Source: Motiliproteus sediminis
GTDB lineage: Bacteria > Pseudomonadota > Gammaproteobacteria > Pseudomonadales > Balneatricaceae
Length of the DNA stretch: 64,000 bases
Direction: 5' to 3'
Assembly (NCBI RefSeq): GCF_017912535.1
Contig: NZ_JAERQK010000001.1
Span: 372,001 to 436,000, forward strand
A program made the position numbers and the translations under genes. Under the pieces are notes generated by a model, which was not told the origin of the DNA, searched no databases, and saw only the letters and a program-made list of their open reading frames with translations. How positions within the stretch are numbered: the stretch's first letter is position 1; every line of letters starts with the position of its first letter. Positions 1 through 7,508 of the stretch are shown here, one piece after another.

Positions 1-1355
1 TGCGGTATATAGGCATCAAACGCCATGCAAATACGGCGGATGAGCAGGCGCCCGGCCGGGGTTACCTCGATCGAGTCATCGCTTCGGGTTACCAGCCCAT
101 CGTTGGCGAACTGGTCAATGACGGCGAGAGCATCGGCAAAGTAGCTGTTGAAGTCGATGCCAAACTCGGCCTCTATGAGGTTGGGGCGCAGGTCAAAGTG
201 GCAGATCAGCTGGGTGATGACGCGGCGGCGAATACGGTCGTCCTCGGTGAGCATGACGCCGCGCTTGATCGCTTCGCTGCGCTCGGCCACAGCGTTCTGG
301 TAGAGCTTCAGGTCGTGTTCGTTCTGGTAGTAGACGTCCCCGATCTGGCTGATAGAGGAGACACCCATGGCTACGAGGTCGCAGTCGCTGTGGGTGGTGT
401 AGCCCTGAAAGTTGCGGTGCAGCTGGCCGTTCTTCTGCGCCAGTGCCAGTTCGTCGTCGGGTTTGGCGAAGTGGTCCATGCCGATATAGACGTAGCCGGC
501 GGCCATCAGTTGATTGATGGTGTTTTCCAGAATGGTTAACTTGGCCTCGGGTGCTGGCAGGTCGTCGCCGATGATATGGCTTTGTGAGCGGAAGCGGTCA
601 GGCATATGGGCGTAGTTGAACACCGACAGTCTGTCTGGACTCAGTTTGATAATGGTGTCGACGGTGTCGGCGAAAGAATCGATGGTCTGGTGGGGGAGGC
701 CATAAATGAGATCGACGTTGACCGAGCGAAAGCCGAGTTCTCGTGCGCTGGTAATTATCTCTTCGGACAGCTCGGTCGGCTGTACCCGGTTAACCGCTTC
801 CTGCACCTTGGGGTTGATATCCTGCACGCCTAGGCTGACGCGGTTGAAGCCAAGCTCGCGAATTACTTTCATTCGTGATGCGTCCGCTTCGCGCGGATCG
901 ATCTCGATGGAATAGTCGCCCTGGTCGTCGTCGCGTAGCTTGAAATTGGCATGCAGTTGCTCGAACAGTTGATACATCTGTTCGTCGCTGATGAAGGTCG
1001 GTGTGCCGCCCCCCCAGTGGAGTTGGTTGACGATGCGGTCGTTGGAGTACCAGCCGGAGAGAGTCTTCATCTCCTTATAGAGCTCATCCAGATAGGGCTG
1101 GGCGCGCTTCTTGTTGCGAGTAATAACCTTGTTGCAGGCGCAGTAGTAGCAAACATGGGTGCAAAACGGAATGTGCAAGTACAGCGACAGTGGTGCGTTA
1201 ATGTCGGCGGTTTGTTGTCCGCGCTTGACCAGGTCGGCAGCACTCAGGTTGGGGTCGAACTGAATCGCGGTCGGATAGGAGGTGTAACGCGGTCCGGACA
1301 GGTCGTAACGCTTGATCAGATCCAGATCCCATTTGATTTCGCTGAGGTTGCTCAC
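1..1355 (-). CDS. hemN: Oxygen-independent coproporphyrinogen III oxidase (partial, 3' end off window)
   Basis: This radical-SAM enzyme makes protoporphyrinogen IX without oxygen, for haem synthesis under low oxygen. The N-terminus reads VSNLSEIKWDLDLIKRYDL and then a GPRYTSYPTA motif typical of HemN. The radical-SAM cluster motif CTHVCYYC lies at residues 65-72. The start is the GTG at 1353-1355; about 451 codons are in the window and the last few residues run off the left edge (HemN is usually about 455-460 residues). It is divergent from ccoN, and the two share a 574-base intergenic region with FNR-type sites, which fits anaerobic induction. That these sites also serve hemN is inference. 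Confidence 0.95.
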   Translation of the reverse strand, partial: MSNLSEIKWDLDLIKRYDLSGPRYTSYPTAIQFDPNLSAADLVKRGQQTADINAPLSLYLHIPFCTHVCYYCACNKVITRNKKRAQPYLDELYKEMKTLSGWYSNDRIVNQLHWGGGTPTFISDEQMYQLFEQLHANFKLRDDDQGDYSIEIDPREADASRMKVIRELGFNRVSLGVQDINPKVQEAVNRVQPTELSEEIITSARELGFRSVNVDLIYGLPHQTIDSFADTVDTIIKLSPDRLSVFNYAHMPDRFRSQSHIIGDDLPAPEAKLTILENTINQLMAAGYVYIGMDHFAKPDDELALAQKNGQLHRNFQGYTTHSDCDLVAMGVSSISQIGDVYYQNEHDLKLYQNAVAERSEAIKRGVMLTEDDRIRRRVITQLICHFDLRPNLIEAEFGIDFNSYFADALAVIDQFANDGLVTRSDDSIEVTPAGRLLIRRICMAFDAYIP

Positions 1356-1694
1356 AGTTGTTAGGTACCGTTTTGTTGCGTGGTGTCAATATGGCCGCTT
1401 GCCGGGTCGGGCGCTATTAAAGCATACCTCGTAATGAGGTGCAGTAACGCGGTGCTGCTTTGCTGCTTTGCCAAAGGTTCGGACCAAGATCCGCTTGATT
1501 CCGACTAAAGTCGGACGTAGTATTTTAACCAACACAGCAGGGATGGTTAAGGTCATAGGTTCAATGACTGATCAGCGTCGCCAAGGATTTGGGCGTGTCT
1601 ACCCGGCATATCTTCAGTTCTTGTCTTCGTTATCTGTCCGTTCCCTATTGCGGCAGGTGTGTGTTCGCACCTTGTCCATCCATTTTCTGTGTGT
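1356..1694. other. Intergenic region hemN-ccoN, hemN-proximal part
   Basis: No convincing gene is present. There is a short perfect hairpin, CCGACT-AA-AGTCGG, at 1501-1514. A TTGAT half-site at 1495-1499 has a poor partner (ACTAA). An open frame starting from TTG at 1468 runs across the FNR box and has no family likeness, so I do not call it. Confidence 0.5.
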
Positions 1695-1708
1695 TTGATG
1701 TGGATCAA
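1695..1708 (+). promoter_or_regulatory. Anr/FNR box of the cco promoter
   Basis: TTGATGTGGATCAA is a perfect match to the FNR/Anr consensus TTGATnnnnATCAA. Its centre (1701.5) lies 41.5 bases upstream of a start point predicted at about 1743 from the -10-like TAGATT at 1731-1736. That is the classic class II activator geometry. The start point is inferred from the -10 element only. The likely activator is the FNR-type protein encoded at 12307-13062. Confidence 0.85.
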
Positions 1709-1712
1709 TAAA

Positions 1713-1726
1713 TTAATTTTAATCAA
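1713..1726 (+). promoter_or_regulatory. Second, imperfect Anr/FNR box
   Basis: TTAATTTTAATCAA matches the FNR consensus at nine of ten defined positions. It is centred 18 bases downstream of the perfect box, about -23.5 from the predicted start, between the activator site and the -10 element. Occupancy here would be expected to hinder RNA polymerase, so it may damp expression at high active-Anr levels. That role is inference; the region is AT-rich and chance similarity is possible. Confidence 0.45.
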
Positions 1727-1730
1727 TTGT

Positions 1731-1736
1731 TAGATT
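1731..1736 (+). promoter_or_regulatory. Predicted -10 element of the cco operon
   Basis: TAGATT is a near-consensus -10 hexamer placed so that the upstream FNR box is centred at -41.5. No good -35 hexamer is visible, as expected for an FNR-dependent promoter. The implied 5' leader to ccoN is about 187 bases. Confidence 0.6.
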
Positions 1737-1929
1737 GCCATTGTGCATAGCCGCATTTCTGTCTCTCTGGAAAAACAGGGGGTTTGGGATCGGGGTGTTG
1801 GATCCGGTTTGGTCCGGTTTGACATTTGTCACAGAAAGGGGTTTCATATCGCGCGCTCAAAACCGGATGTTTTTGATGGTTTTGAGACGGGAGAATGTGT
1901 AACTGTCTGACCCATAGAAGGGGGGGTTC

Positions 1930-3363
1930 ATGGACGCCAGAGCTGAACAGAAGTACAACTTGTCGGTTGTGCGCTGGTTCGCCGTGATGGCCATTGTCTA
2001 CCTTGTGGTAGGCGCATCCGTGGGGGTATATATCGCCTCGGAGCTGGCCTGGCCGGTACTTAACTTTGATATTCCGCAGTTGACGTTCGGGCGTTTGCGT
2101 CCGTTACACACCAACGCGGTCATTTTTGCCTTTGGCGGTTGTACGCTGATGGCAACGGCTTTTTATTCTGTACAGCGCACTTGCGGCGTTCGTCTTTGGA
2201 GCGACAAGCTGGCCTGGTTTGTTTTCTGGGGTTGGAACGCGATCATTGTTTCTGCGGTTATCACGCTGCCTCTGGGCCTGACTCAGGGTAAGGAATACGC
2301 TGAGCTAGAGTGGCCGATCGACATCGCTATTGCGGTGGTTTGGCTGGCTTACACCTTCAACTTCATCATGACGATCTTTAACCGTAAGAGTTCGCACATC
2401 TATGTGTCGAACTGGTTCTTCCTCTCCATGATGGTCATGATTACCTACCTCCACGTCGTCAACAGCTTGTCGATTCCGGTCGGTTTGTTTAAGTCCTACT
2501 CTATTTTTTCCGGGGTTCAGGACGCGATGATTCAGTGGTGGTGGGGGCACAACGCGGTTGGTTTTTATCTGACGGCTGGCTTCCTCGGCATCATGTACTA
2601 TTTCGTGCCCAAGCAGGCTAATCGTCCTGTTTACTCCTACCGCTTGTCGGTTATTCACTTCTGGGCGCTGACCTTCGGTTATGTGTGGCTGGGTGCGCAC
2701 CACCTGCAGTATACCGCGCTGCCAGACTGGACCGGCTCTCTGGGGGCCGCCGTATCACTGGCGATGATCATTCCCTCCTGGGGTGGTGCCATTAACGGCA
2801 TGATGACCCTTTCCGGGGCCTGGGATAAGCTTCGCACCGACTACACTCTGCGCTTTTTGATCATGTCGCTTGCCTTCTACGCCATGTCCACGTTCGAAGG
2901 TCCGGTCATGTCGATCAAGACAGTTAACGCATTGTCGCACTACACCGATTGGACCATCGGTCACGTTCACTCCGGCGCGTTGGGCTGGGTGGCGATGGTT
3001 GGTGCGGGTGCGCTGTATCACTTGATTACTCGCTGCTTCCATACCGAAATGTACTCCACCAAGCTGGTTAACGTGCACTTCTGGTTCTTTACCATCGGTA
3101 CCGTGATCTACATCGTCGCCATGTGGGTGTCCGGCATCATGCAGGGCTTGATGTGGCGTGCATACGACGAGTACGGCACCTTGGTTTACACCTTTGCCGA
3201 ATCTGTTGAGGCCATGCATCCCTACTACGCCATGCGTGCCGTGGGCGGGGCTGTGTTCCTGACCGGTGCAGTGATCATGCTCTACAACGTGCTGATGACT
3301 GTTAAAAAGTCCGCTGCCGAAGGTAGTGTGCGCCAAGCACAGACTGCCGCCGTTGGCGCATAA
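1930..3363 (+). CDS. ccoN: cbb3-type cytochrome c oxidase subunit I
   Basis: CcoN is the catalytic haem-copper subunit of the high-affinity cbb3 oxidase. It reduces O2 to water and pumps protons in the inner membrane. The protein has 477 residues, the usual size, with about 12 membrane spans. Visible ligand motifs are RPLHTNA (His60, low-spin haem), [11 protein letters not shown] (His207, CuB), [13 protein letters not shown] (the HH pair of CuB) and the HVHSGALGW haem-ligand motif. The ATG follows the purine-rich GAAGGGGGG. It is first in ccoNOQP and lies under the FNR-type promoter at 1695-1736. Confidence 0.98.
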   Translation: MDARAEQKYNLSVVRWFAVMAIVYLVVGASVGVYIASELAWPVLNFDIPQLTFGRLRPLHTNAVIFAFGGCTLMATAFYSVQRTCGVRLWSDKLAWFVFWGWNAIIVSAVITLPLGLTQGKEYAELEWPIDIAIAVVWLAYTFNFIMTIFNRKSSHIYVSNWFFLSMMVMITYLHVVNSLSIPVGLFKSYSIFSGVQDAMIQWWWGHNAVGFYLTAGFLGIMYYFVPKQANRPVYSYRLSVIHFWALTFGYVWLGAHHLQYTALPDWTGSLGAAVSLAMIIPSWGGAINGMMTLSGAWDKLRTDYTLRFLIMSLAFYAMSTFEGPVMSIKTVNALSHYTDWTIGHVHSGALGWVAMVGAGALYHLITRCFHTEMYSTKLVNVHFWFFTIGTVIYIVAMWVSGIMQGLMWRAYDEYGTLVYTFAESVEAMHPYYAMRAVGGAVFLTGAVIMLYNVLMTVKKSAAEGSVRQAQTAAVGA

Positions 3364-3377
3364 GGAGGGATACGGAA

Positions 3378-4094
3378 ATGGCTACAAACAGCAAACCGAA
3401 GAACCTCCAGGAGTGGATGGAGGTCAATATATGGGCTCTGGTGCTTGGTATCGCCATTGCAGTGTCGGTGGGCGGTATCGTTGAGATCGTCCCCTTGTTC
3501 ACCATTGACAAAACGATGGAGCACAAGAGCACTGCGCCGGAGATTCTCTGGCAGCGTCAGGCTGGCCAAACGCTTGAGGATTGGAAGTCCGGTGACGGCA
3601 TCCGTCCTTATACGGCTCTTGAGCTGGCTGGACGAGATATCTATATCCGTGAAGGCTGCTACCTCTGTCATTCGCAGATGATTCGCCCGTTCCGTGATGA
3701 GAAAGAGCGCTACGGTCACTACTCACTGGCATCGGAATCGATGTATGACCATCCGTTCCAGTGGGGTTCCAAGCGTACCGGTCCTGACCTGGCCCGAGTC
3801 GGTGGCAAGTATTCTGATGATTGGCAGCGCAAGCACCTGCGTGCACCGCGTTCGCTGGTACCAGAGTCTGTCATGCCGAACTACCCCTGGTTGCAACACG
3901 CTAAGGTGGACGGGGCCAAGATTCAGAAGCATATGAAAGGTATGCAAACTCTGGGGGTTCCCTATACCGATGCAGACATCGAGGCCGGTGCCGCAGCGGT
4001 AGAGGGCAAGACCGAAGAGGACGCCATGGTTGCGTACCTTCAGGTCCTGGGAACCATGGCCGTACTGGACGATAACAAGGTTTACCGTGAGTAG
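3378..4094 (+). CDS. ccoO: cbb3-type cytochrome c oxidase subunit II (mono-haem cytochrome c)
   Basis: CcoO is the membrane-anchored mono-haem c subunit that relays electrons to CcoN. The N-terminal anchor (about residues 16-40) precedes a haem c motif, CYLCH, at residues 94-98. The conserved [17 protein letters not shown] segment follows, and then a [11 protein letters not shown] motif whose Met is the likely axial ligand. At 238 residues it is somewhat longer than many CcoO proteins (about 200). It starts 14 bases after ccoN behind AAGGAGGG, and its last codons overlap the start of ccoQ. Confidence 0.97.
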   Translation: MATNSKPKNLQEWMEVNIWALVLGIAIAVSVGGIVEIVPLFTIDKTMEHKSTAPEILWQRQAGQTLEDWKSGDGIRPYTALELAGRDIYIREGCYLCHSQMIRPFRDEKERYGHYSLASESMYDHPFQWGSKRTGPDLARVGGKYSDDWQRKHLRAPRSLVPESVMPNYPWLQHAKVDGAKIQKHMKGMQTLGVPYTDADIEAGAAAVEGKTEEDAMVAYLQVLGTMAVLDDNKVYRE

Positions 4095-4299
4095 TCTGAA
4101 GGAATACTTCAGTACTGACTGGGCGGCGATGACCGCCACGGACTGGGTCGGCACGATCCTGACGGTGGTCATCTTCATCCTGATGGTAATTGCATACGTC
4201 TACGCTTATCGCCCCGGCAACAAGGCAAAGCTTGAAGAGCGCAAGTACTTGGTTGACGACGATGAGCGGCTGGATAGCGGAGATAAAAATGGCGGATGA
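4087..4299 (+). CDS. ccoQ: cbb3-type oxidase small subunit CcoQ/FixQ
   Basis: This is a short single-span subunit (70 residues) that stabilises the CcoNOP core complex. I place the start at the GTG at 4087, which overlaps the end of ccoO by 8 bases; longer upstream frames in this phase are just ccoO in another frame. The protein reads [20 protein letters not shown], then a hydrophobic span (about residues 18-38), then a basic, charged tail as in FixQ. Its 3' end overlaps ccoP by 11 bases, showing tight translational coupling. Confidence 0.9.
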   Translation: MSSLKEYFSTDWAAMTATDWVGTILTVVIFILMVIAYVYAYRPGNKAKLEERKYLVDDDERLDSGDKNGG

Positions 4300-5149
4300 T
4301 AAAAATCCATTCCCGGGGGAAAACAATACCGGGCACGTCTGGGACGACAATATCCGGGAATTGAACAATCCGATTCCTCGTTGGTGGATGATTGGCTTCT
4401 GGGCATCAATTATTTGGTGGGTTGCGTACGGCCTGCTTTACCCGATGATTCCTCTGGCCAATGACTGGACCAAAGGGATGCTCGGCTGGACCATGACGGG
4501 CGAGTATCAGGAAGCGGTGGAAGAGATCACCGCGGTACGGGCGCAATTCGAGGATCAAATCAGCGCCCTGAGTGCCAAAGAGATCCTGGCTGACGAAGGG
4601 TTGACCAGCTACACCATCGCCTCGGCGCGGGTGTTGTTTGGCGATAACTGTGCTGCGTGCCACGGCTCTGCCGGTCAGGGCAACCCGGGTTTCCCGGTCC
4701 TGGCAGATGATGATTGGCTGTATGGCGGTTCGATTGAAGCGATCGAACAGACCCTGATTAACGGCCGTCGAGGCATGATGATCGCCCATGGCAAGATGCT
4801 GTCCGATCAGGAGATCAGCACGCTGGCGAACTTCGTTGTTGGCTGGTCTCAAGGTCAGGAAGATCCTGCCGGCGCCCAGCTCTACAAAGACAAGGGGTGC
4901 TTCGGTTGTCACGGCCAGGATGGCAAGGGGTTGCAGATGCTCGGTTCGGCCAACCTGACCGATGCTATCTGGCGCTTCAACGAGGCGGACAAGGTGGCCG
5001 GTGCAGCCTATACCATTCGTCACGGTGTCAACGATCCATCAGATCCGCAAACGCGTGAAGCAGTTATGCCTGCGTTCAAGGACCGTCTGAGCGAGAACGA
5101 CATCAAGAAACTGGCTGTTTATGTCTACAGCCTGGGCGGAGGGCAGTAA
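4289..5149 (+). CDS. ccoP: cbb3-type cytochrome c oxidase subunit III (di-haem cytochrome c)
   Basis: CcoP carries two c-type haems that accept electrons from soluble cytochromes or the bc1 complex. The start MADDKNPF at 4289 gives 286 residues; the in-frame extension upstream lies inside ccoQ. The N-terminal motif DDNIRELNNPIPRWW and two hydrophobic stretches (about 32-65) form the anchor. The haem motifs are CAACH at 121-125 and CFGCH at 204-208. Met ligands probably lie in the MMIAHGKM and VMPAF segments. It ends the core oxidase gene set. Confidence 0.97.
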   Translation: MADDKNPFPGENNTGHVWDDNIRELNNPIPRWWMIGFWASIIWWVAYGLLYPMIPLANDWTKGMLGWTMTGEYQEAVEEITAVRAQFEDQISALSAKEILADEGLTSYTIASARVLFGDNCAACHGSAGQGNPGFPVLADDDWLYGGSIEAIEQTLINGRRGMMIAHGKMLSDQEISTLANFVVGWSQGQEDPAGAQLYKDKGCFGCHGQDGKGLQMLGSANLTDAIWRFNEADKVAGAAYTIRHGVNDPSDPQTREAVMPAFKDRLSENDIKKLAVYVYSLGGGQ

Positions 5150-5167
5150 GCTTTTCTCACTAGATCC

Positions 5168-5189
5168 ACGCTGCCGCTCGCGGCAGCGT
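5168..5189 (+). terminator. Hairpin after ccoP (attenuator or mRNA-stabilising)
   Basis: A perfect 9-bp stem, ACGCTGCCG/CGGCAGCGT, with a CTCG loop sits between ccoP and the 40-residue peptide gene. It is not followed by a T-run, so full termination is unlikely. It more likely protects the upstream mRNA or lowers read-through. Confidence 0.55.
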
Positions 5190-5209
5190 TAACCCACAGG
5201 AGGGGGGCT

Positions 5210-5332
5210 ATGAATGCTGATGCAGTCGTAATCGGATCGGTACTTTGTGTGGTCGGTGCTGTGGTTATCTTGGCGTATATCGGTGTAAAAGTCGGGCGCG
5301 AGATCAACAAGAAAAGCCACGCCGATCAGTGA
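5210..5332 (+). CDS. 40-residue single-span membrane peptide downstream of ccoP (CcoM-like candidate)
   Basis: The peptide reads MNADAVVIGSVLCVVGAVV, continues with one hydrophobic span (about residues 5-27), and ends with a basic tail KVGREINKKSHADQ. An excellent ribosome site (AGGAGGGGGG) precedes the ATG by a few bases, and a strong terminator follows its stop. It is therefore the last cistron of the cco operon. A small single-span subunit, CcoM, is known in Pseudomonas stutzeri cbb3 oxidase. Size, topology and position fit that role here, but I cannot show sequence homology. Confidence 0.7.
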   Translation: MNADAVVIGSVLCVVGAVVILAYIGVKVGREINKKSHADQ

Positions 5333-5351
5333 TAAAGTGGTGGTAAAGGCA

Positions 5352-5374
5352 GGGGGCTGATGGCCCCCTTTTTT
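5352..5374 (+). terminator. Rho-independent terminator of the ccoNOQP operon
   Basis: Stem GGGGGC/GCCCCC with a TGATG loop is followed directly by six T residues. It lies 19 bases after the stop of the 40-residue peptide. Confidence 0.9.
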
Positions 5375-5423
5375 CTGAATAACGTTTACGCTGATGCGCG
5401 GCGGCGGCGCTCGTTATATTGAT

Positions 5424-5439
5424 ATTAGATAATTCTAAT
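5424..5439 (+). promoter_or_regulatory. Inverted repeat in the ccoG promoter region
   Basis: ATTAGA-TAAT-TCTAAT, with perfect 6-bp arms, lies about 110 bases before ccoG in an AT-rich patch between the cco terminator and ccoG. It contains a -10-like TAGATAAT. It could be an operator or simply the promoter. I cannot assign a regulator. Confidence 0.35.
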
Positions 5440-5550
5440 GTTGTGTGCCCGCGGTGTGTGAGTTAAGTTACAGAGATCAGGGATCGATAGTGGCAAACTG
5501 GTTGTTCATTGAGCAGAATTGCCATGCAGTTGATGATTAAGGAGAGGGTT

Positions 5551-6981
5551 TTGAACGCATCCGAAAAGCAGATTCCCACCACCACGGTCGATGATCTGTA
5601 TGCCGAAGCGGGCCATTGGCACGTTAATACTGGCGAAGAAAAAATCCATGCCAAACGGATGGGCGGACGCTGGCGTACCCTCAAGTGGTGGAGCAATGCG
5701 TTCTGGCTGGTATTCTTTCTAGGCCCTTATCTGCGCTGGGATGATCGCCAAGCCGTTTTGTTCGATATTCCCAATCGTCAGTTTCATATCTTCGGTGCGA
5801 CAGTGCTGCCGCAAGACTTCTGGATGTTGTCGCTGTTGTTGCTGTTTTTCGCCATCCTGTTGGCGGTTGCGACCGCTGTCGCCGGTCGCGTTTGGTGTGG
5901 GTTCTTTTGTTTTCAAACCGTATGGACCGATGTCTACACCTGGATTGAAGACAAGCTCGAAGGTGCGCCGCAGAAGCGGCGCAAGCTGGACGAGGCGCCG
6001 ATGGATGCCCGCAAGTTGCGGATCAAAGTCACCAAGCACGCCTTGTGGCTGGTTATAGCGTTCTTCACCGGGATCAGTTTCGTTGCCTGGTTCAACGACG
6101 CTTACCAGCTTTGGGCCGACCTGTTCGCGTTCGAAATCGGCACGGTGGCCTTGGTTTTCATGCTGATGTTCATTGCCGGTACCTATGTGTTGGCTGGCTT
6201 TATGCGCGAGCAGGCCTGCTTTTGGCTGTGTCCCTACGCCCGCATTCAGGGTGTGATGATCGATCGAACGACAGTACTGCCCACCTATGATTTTCAGCGG
6301 GGCGAGCCTCGTGGGCGGGTCAAGAAAGGGCAAAGTGAGGAAGATCGTACCACCGGCGACTGTATCGACTGTAATCAGTGTGTCGCCGTCTGTCCCACCG
6401 GGGTGGATATCCGCAATGGCCAGCAGGAGGGGTGCATCACCTGTGCGCTCTGCATTGATGCCTGTGACGCGGTTATGGAGAAGGTGGGGCGTCCAAAGGG
6501 GCTGATTCGGTATGAATCTCTGGATGTGCTTGAAGGTGGCGTGTCCACACCCATGCTGAAGCGCCCGCGGGTGTGGATTTACGCTGCAATCTTGACCGCC
6601 GCCCTGTCCGGAATTATCTATGGGCTGAGTTCGCTGGATGCAATTGATTTGAAGGTGATTCATGCTCGTCAACCGCTCTTTGTGCAGCAGAGCGATGGCT
6701 CGATTCAAAACAAGTACACTCTCAAGGTGCTCAATAAAATGAGTGCCGATGCGGATGTCGACATTACCGTGTCAGGGCCGCAGGGGTTGGTGCTGGTCGG
6801 CGCTGACGAACCGATAAGTGCCCGTCATGGTCAGGTTTCATCGCGAACGGTGTTTGTGCGCGTGCCGCCAGAGCAGTTGGTGTCAGAATCCACACCGCTC
6901 AGTTTTTCGGTGACGACCGTATACAAGGGCGAGCGCTTTACCAGCCAGCGCGATAGCGTCTTTATCGGCCCCAAGCCGTAA
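5551..6981 (+). CDS. ccoG: cbb3 oxidase assembly polyferredoxin CcoG/FixG/RdxA
   Basis: CcoG is a membrane-bound iron-sulfur protein needed for cbb3 oxidase biogenesis, linked to copper reduction. I choose TTG 5551 because the strong AAGGAG at 5539-5544 lies just upstream; this gives 476 residues, and in-frame starts at 5509 or 5524 would put that site inside the gene. The protein has an N-terminal cytoplasmic part, several membrane spans (about residues 35-230), WCGFFCFQTVW and FWLCPYARIQG cysteine motifs, two 4Fe-4S motifs (CIDCNQCVAVCP and CITCALCIDACD) and an Ig-like C-terminal domain. It heads ccoGHIS. Confidence 0.95.
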   Translation: MNASEKQIPTTTVDDLYAEAGHWHVNTGEEKIHAKRMGGRWRTLKWWSNAFWLVFFLGPYLRWDDRQAVLFDIPNRQFHIFGATVLPQDFWMLSLLLLFFAILLAVATAVAGRVWCGFFCFQTVWTDVYTWIEDKLEGAPQKRRKLDEAPMDARKLRIKVTKHALWLVIAFFTGISFVAWFNDAYQLWADLFAFEIGTVALVFMLMFIAGTYVLAGFMREQACFWLCPYARIQGVMIDRTTVLPTYDFQRGEPRGRVKKGQSEEDRTTGDCIDCNQCVAVCPTGVDIRNGQQEGCITCALCIDACDAVMEKVGRPKGLIRYESLDVLEGGVSTPMLKRPRVWIYAAILTAALSGIIYGLSSLDAIDLKVIHARQPLFVQQSDGSIQNKYTLKVLNKMSADADVDITVSGPQGLVLVGADEPISARHGQVSSRTVFVRVPPEQLVSESTPLSFSVTTVYKGERFTSQRDSVFIGPKP

Positions 6982-7011
6982 GATCGTGTTGTAACTATTC
7001 GAGAGGTCCAC

Positions 7012-7503
7012 ATGTCCAAGTCTACCGCCTTACTTAAGAACCCGACCCTGTTGGTGTGGGGGGGGCTGTTAGCTGCATTCTTTGTCGCCAATGGTGTGTT
7101 TATCTACCTTGCGCAACAGAGCAATCCGGGGTTGGTGGTGGATAACTACTACGAGCGCGGTCAGGACTACGAGAAGAATATGCTCAAGCGCATGGCCAGT
7201 CAGCCCGATTGGCAGCTAAGCATTGATCGGCCTGAGAAGTTGCAACGTGGGGTTGAGGCGATGTTCGAGCTGACCGCGTTGTCGGGCAGTGGTGAGGTTC
7301 TCAATCCGGACCTGGTTACGGTATTTGGCTATCGGCCCACCGATGCCAAGTTTGATTTTTCGACGCCGATGGTCGAGCTGCAAAGCGGCATTTTCCGTGG
7401 TGCTGTGGTGTTTCCCATGGCAGGGAACTGGGATCTTCTGGTAACCGTCGAGAAGGATGGGGTTGAACACAGTGTGGCTGAACGCGTTCGGGTTGCTGAC
7501 TGA
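7012..7503 (+). CDS. ccoH: cbb3 oxidase assembly protein CcoH/FixH
   Basis: CcoH is a membrane-anchored assembly factor that interacts with cbb3 oxidase and its assembly intermediates. The 163-residue protein has one N-terminal span (about 10-33). The typical DNYYERGQDYEKN motif follows, then a beta-rich periplasmic domain with the FRGAVVFPMAGNWDLLV segment of the FixH family. It sits 30 bases after ccoG and 5 bases before ccoI, so it is co-transcribed. Confidence 0.94.
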   Translation: MSKSTALLKNPTLLVWGGLLAAFFVANGVFIYLAQQSNPGLVVDNYYERGQDYEKNMLKRMASQPDWQLSIDRPEKLQRGVEAMFELTALSGSGEVLNPDLVTVFGYRPTDAKFDFSTPMVELQSGIFRGAVVFPMAGNWDLLVTVEKDGVEHSVAERVRVAD

Positions 7504-7508
7504 CCCCA

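Noticed and set aside
1495-1508. TTGATTCCGACTAA as a third FNR site
   Set aside because: The second half-site differs at two positions and overlaps an unrelated perfect hairpin; too weak to call.
1468-1698. 76-codon frame from TTG in the hemN-ccoN gap
   Set aside because: It has no ribosome site, runs through the FNR box and has no resemblance to any family.
5719-6708. 329-codon minus-strand frame inside ccoG
   Set aside because: Antisense shadow of ccoG, which has clear iron-sulfur motifs.
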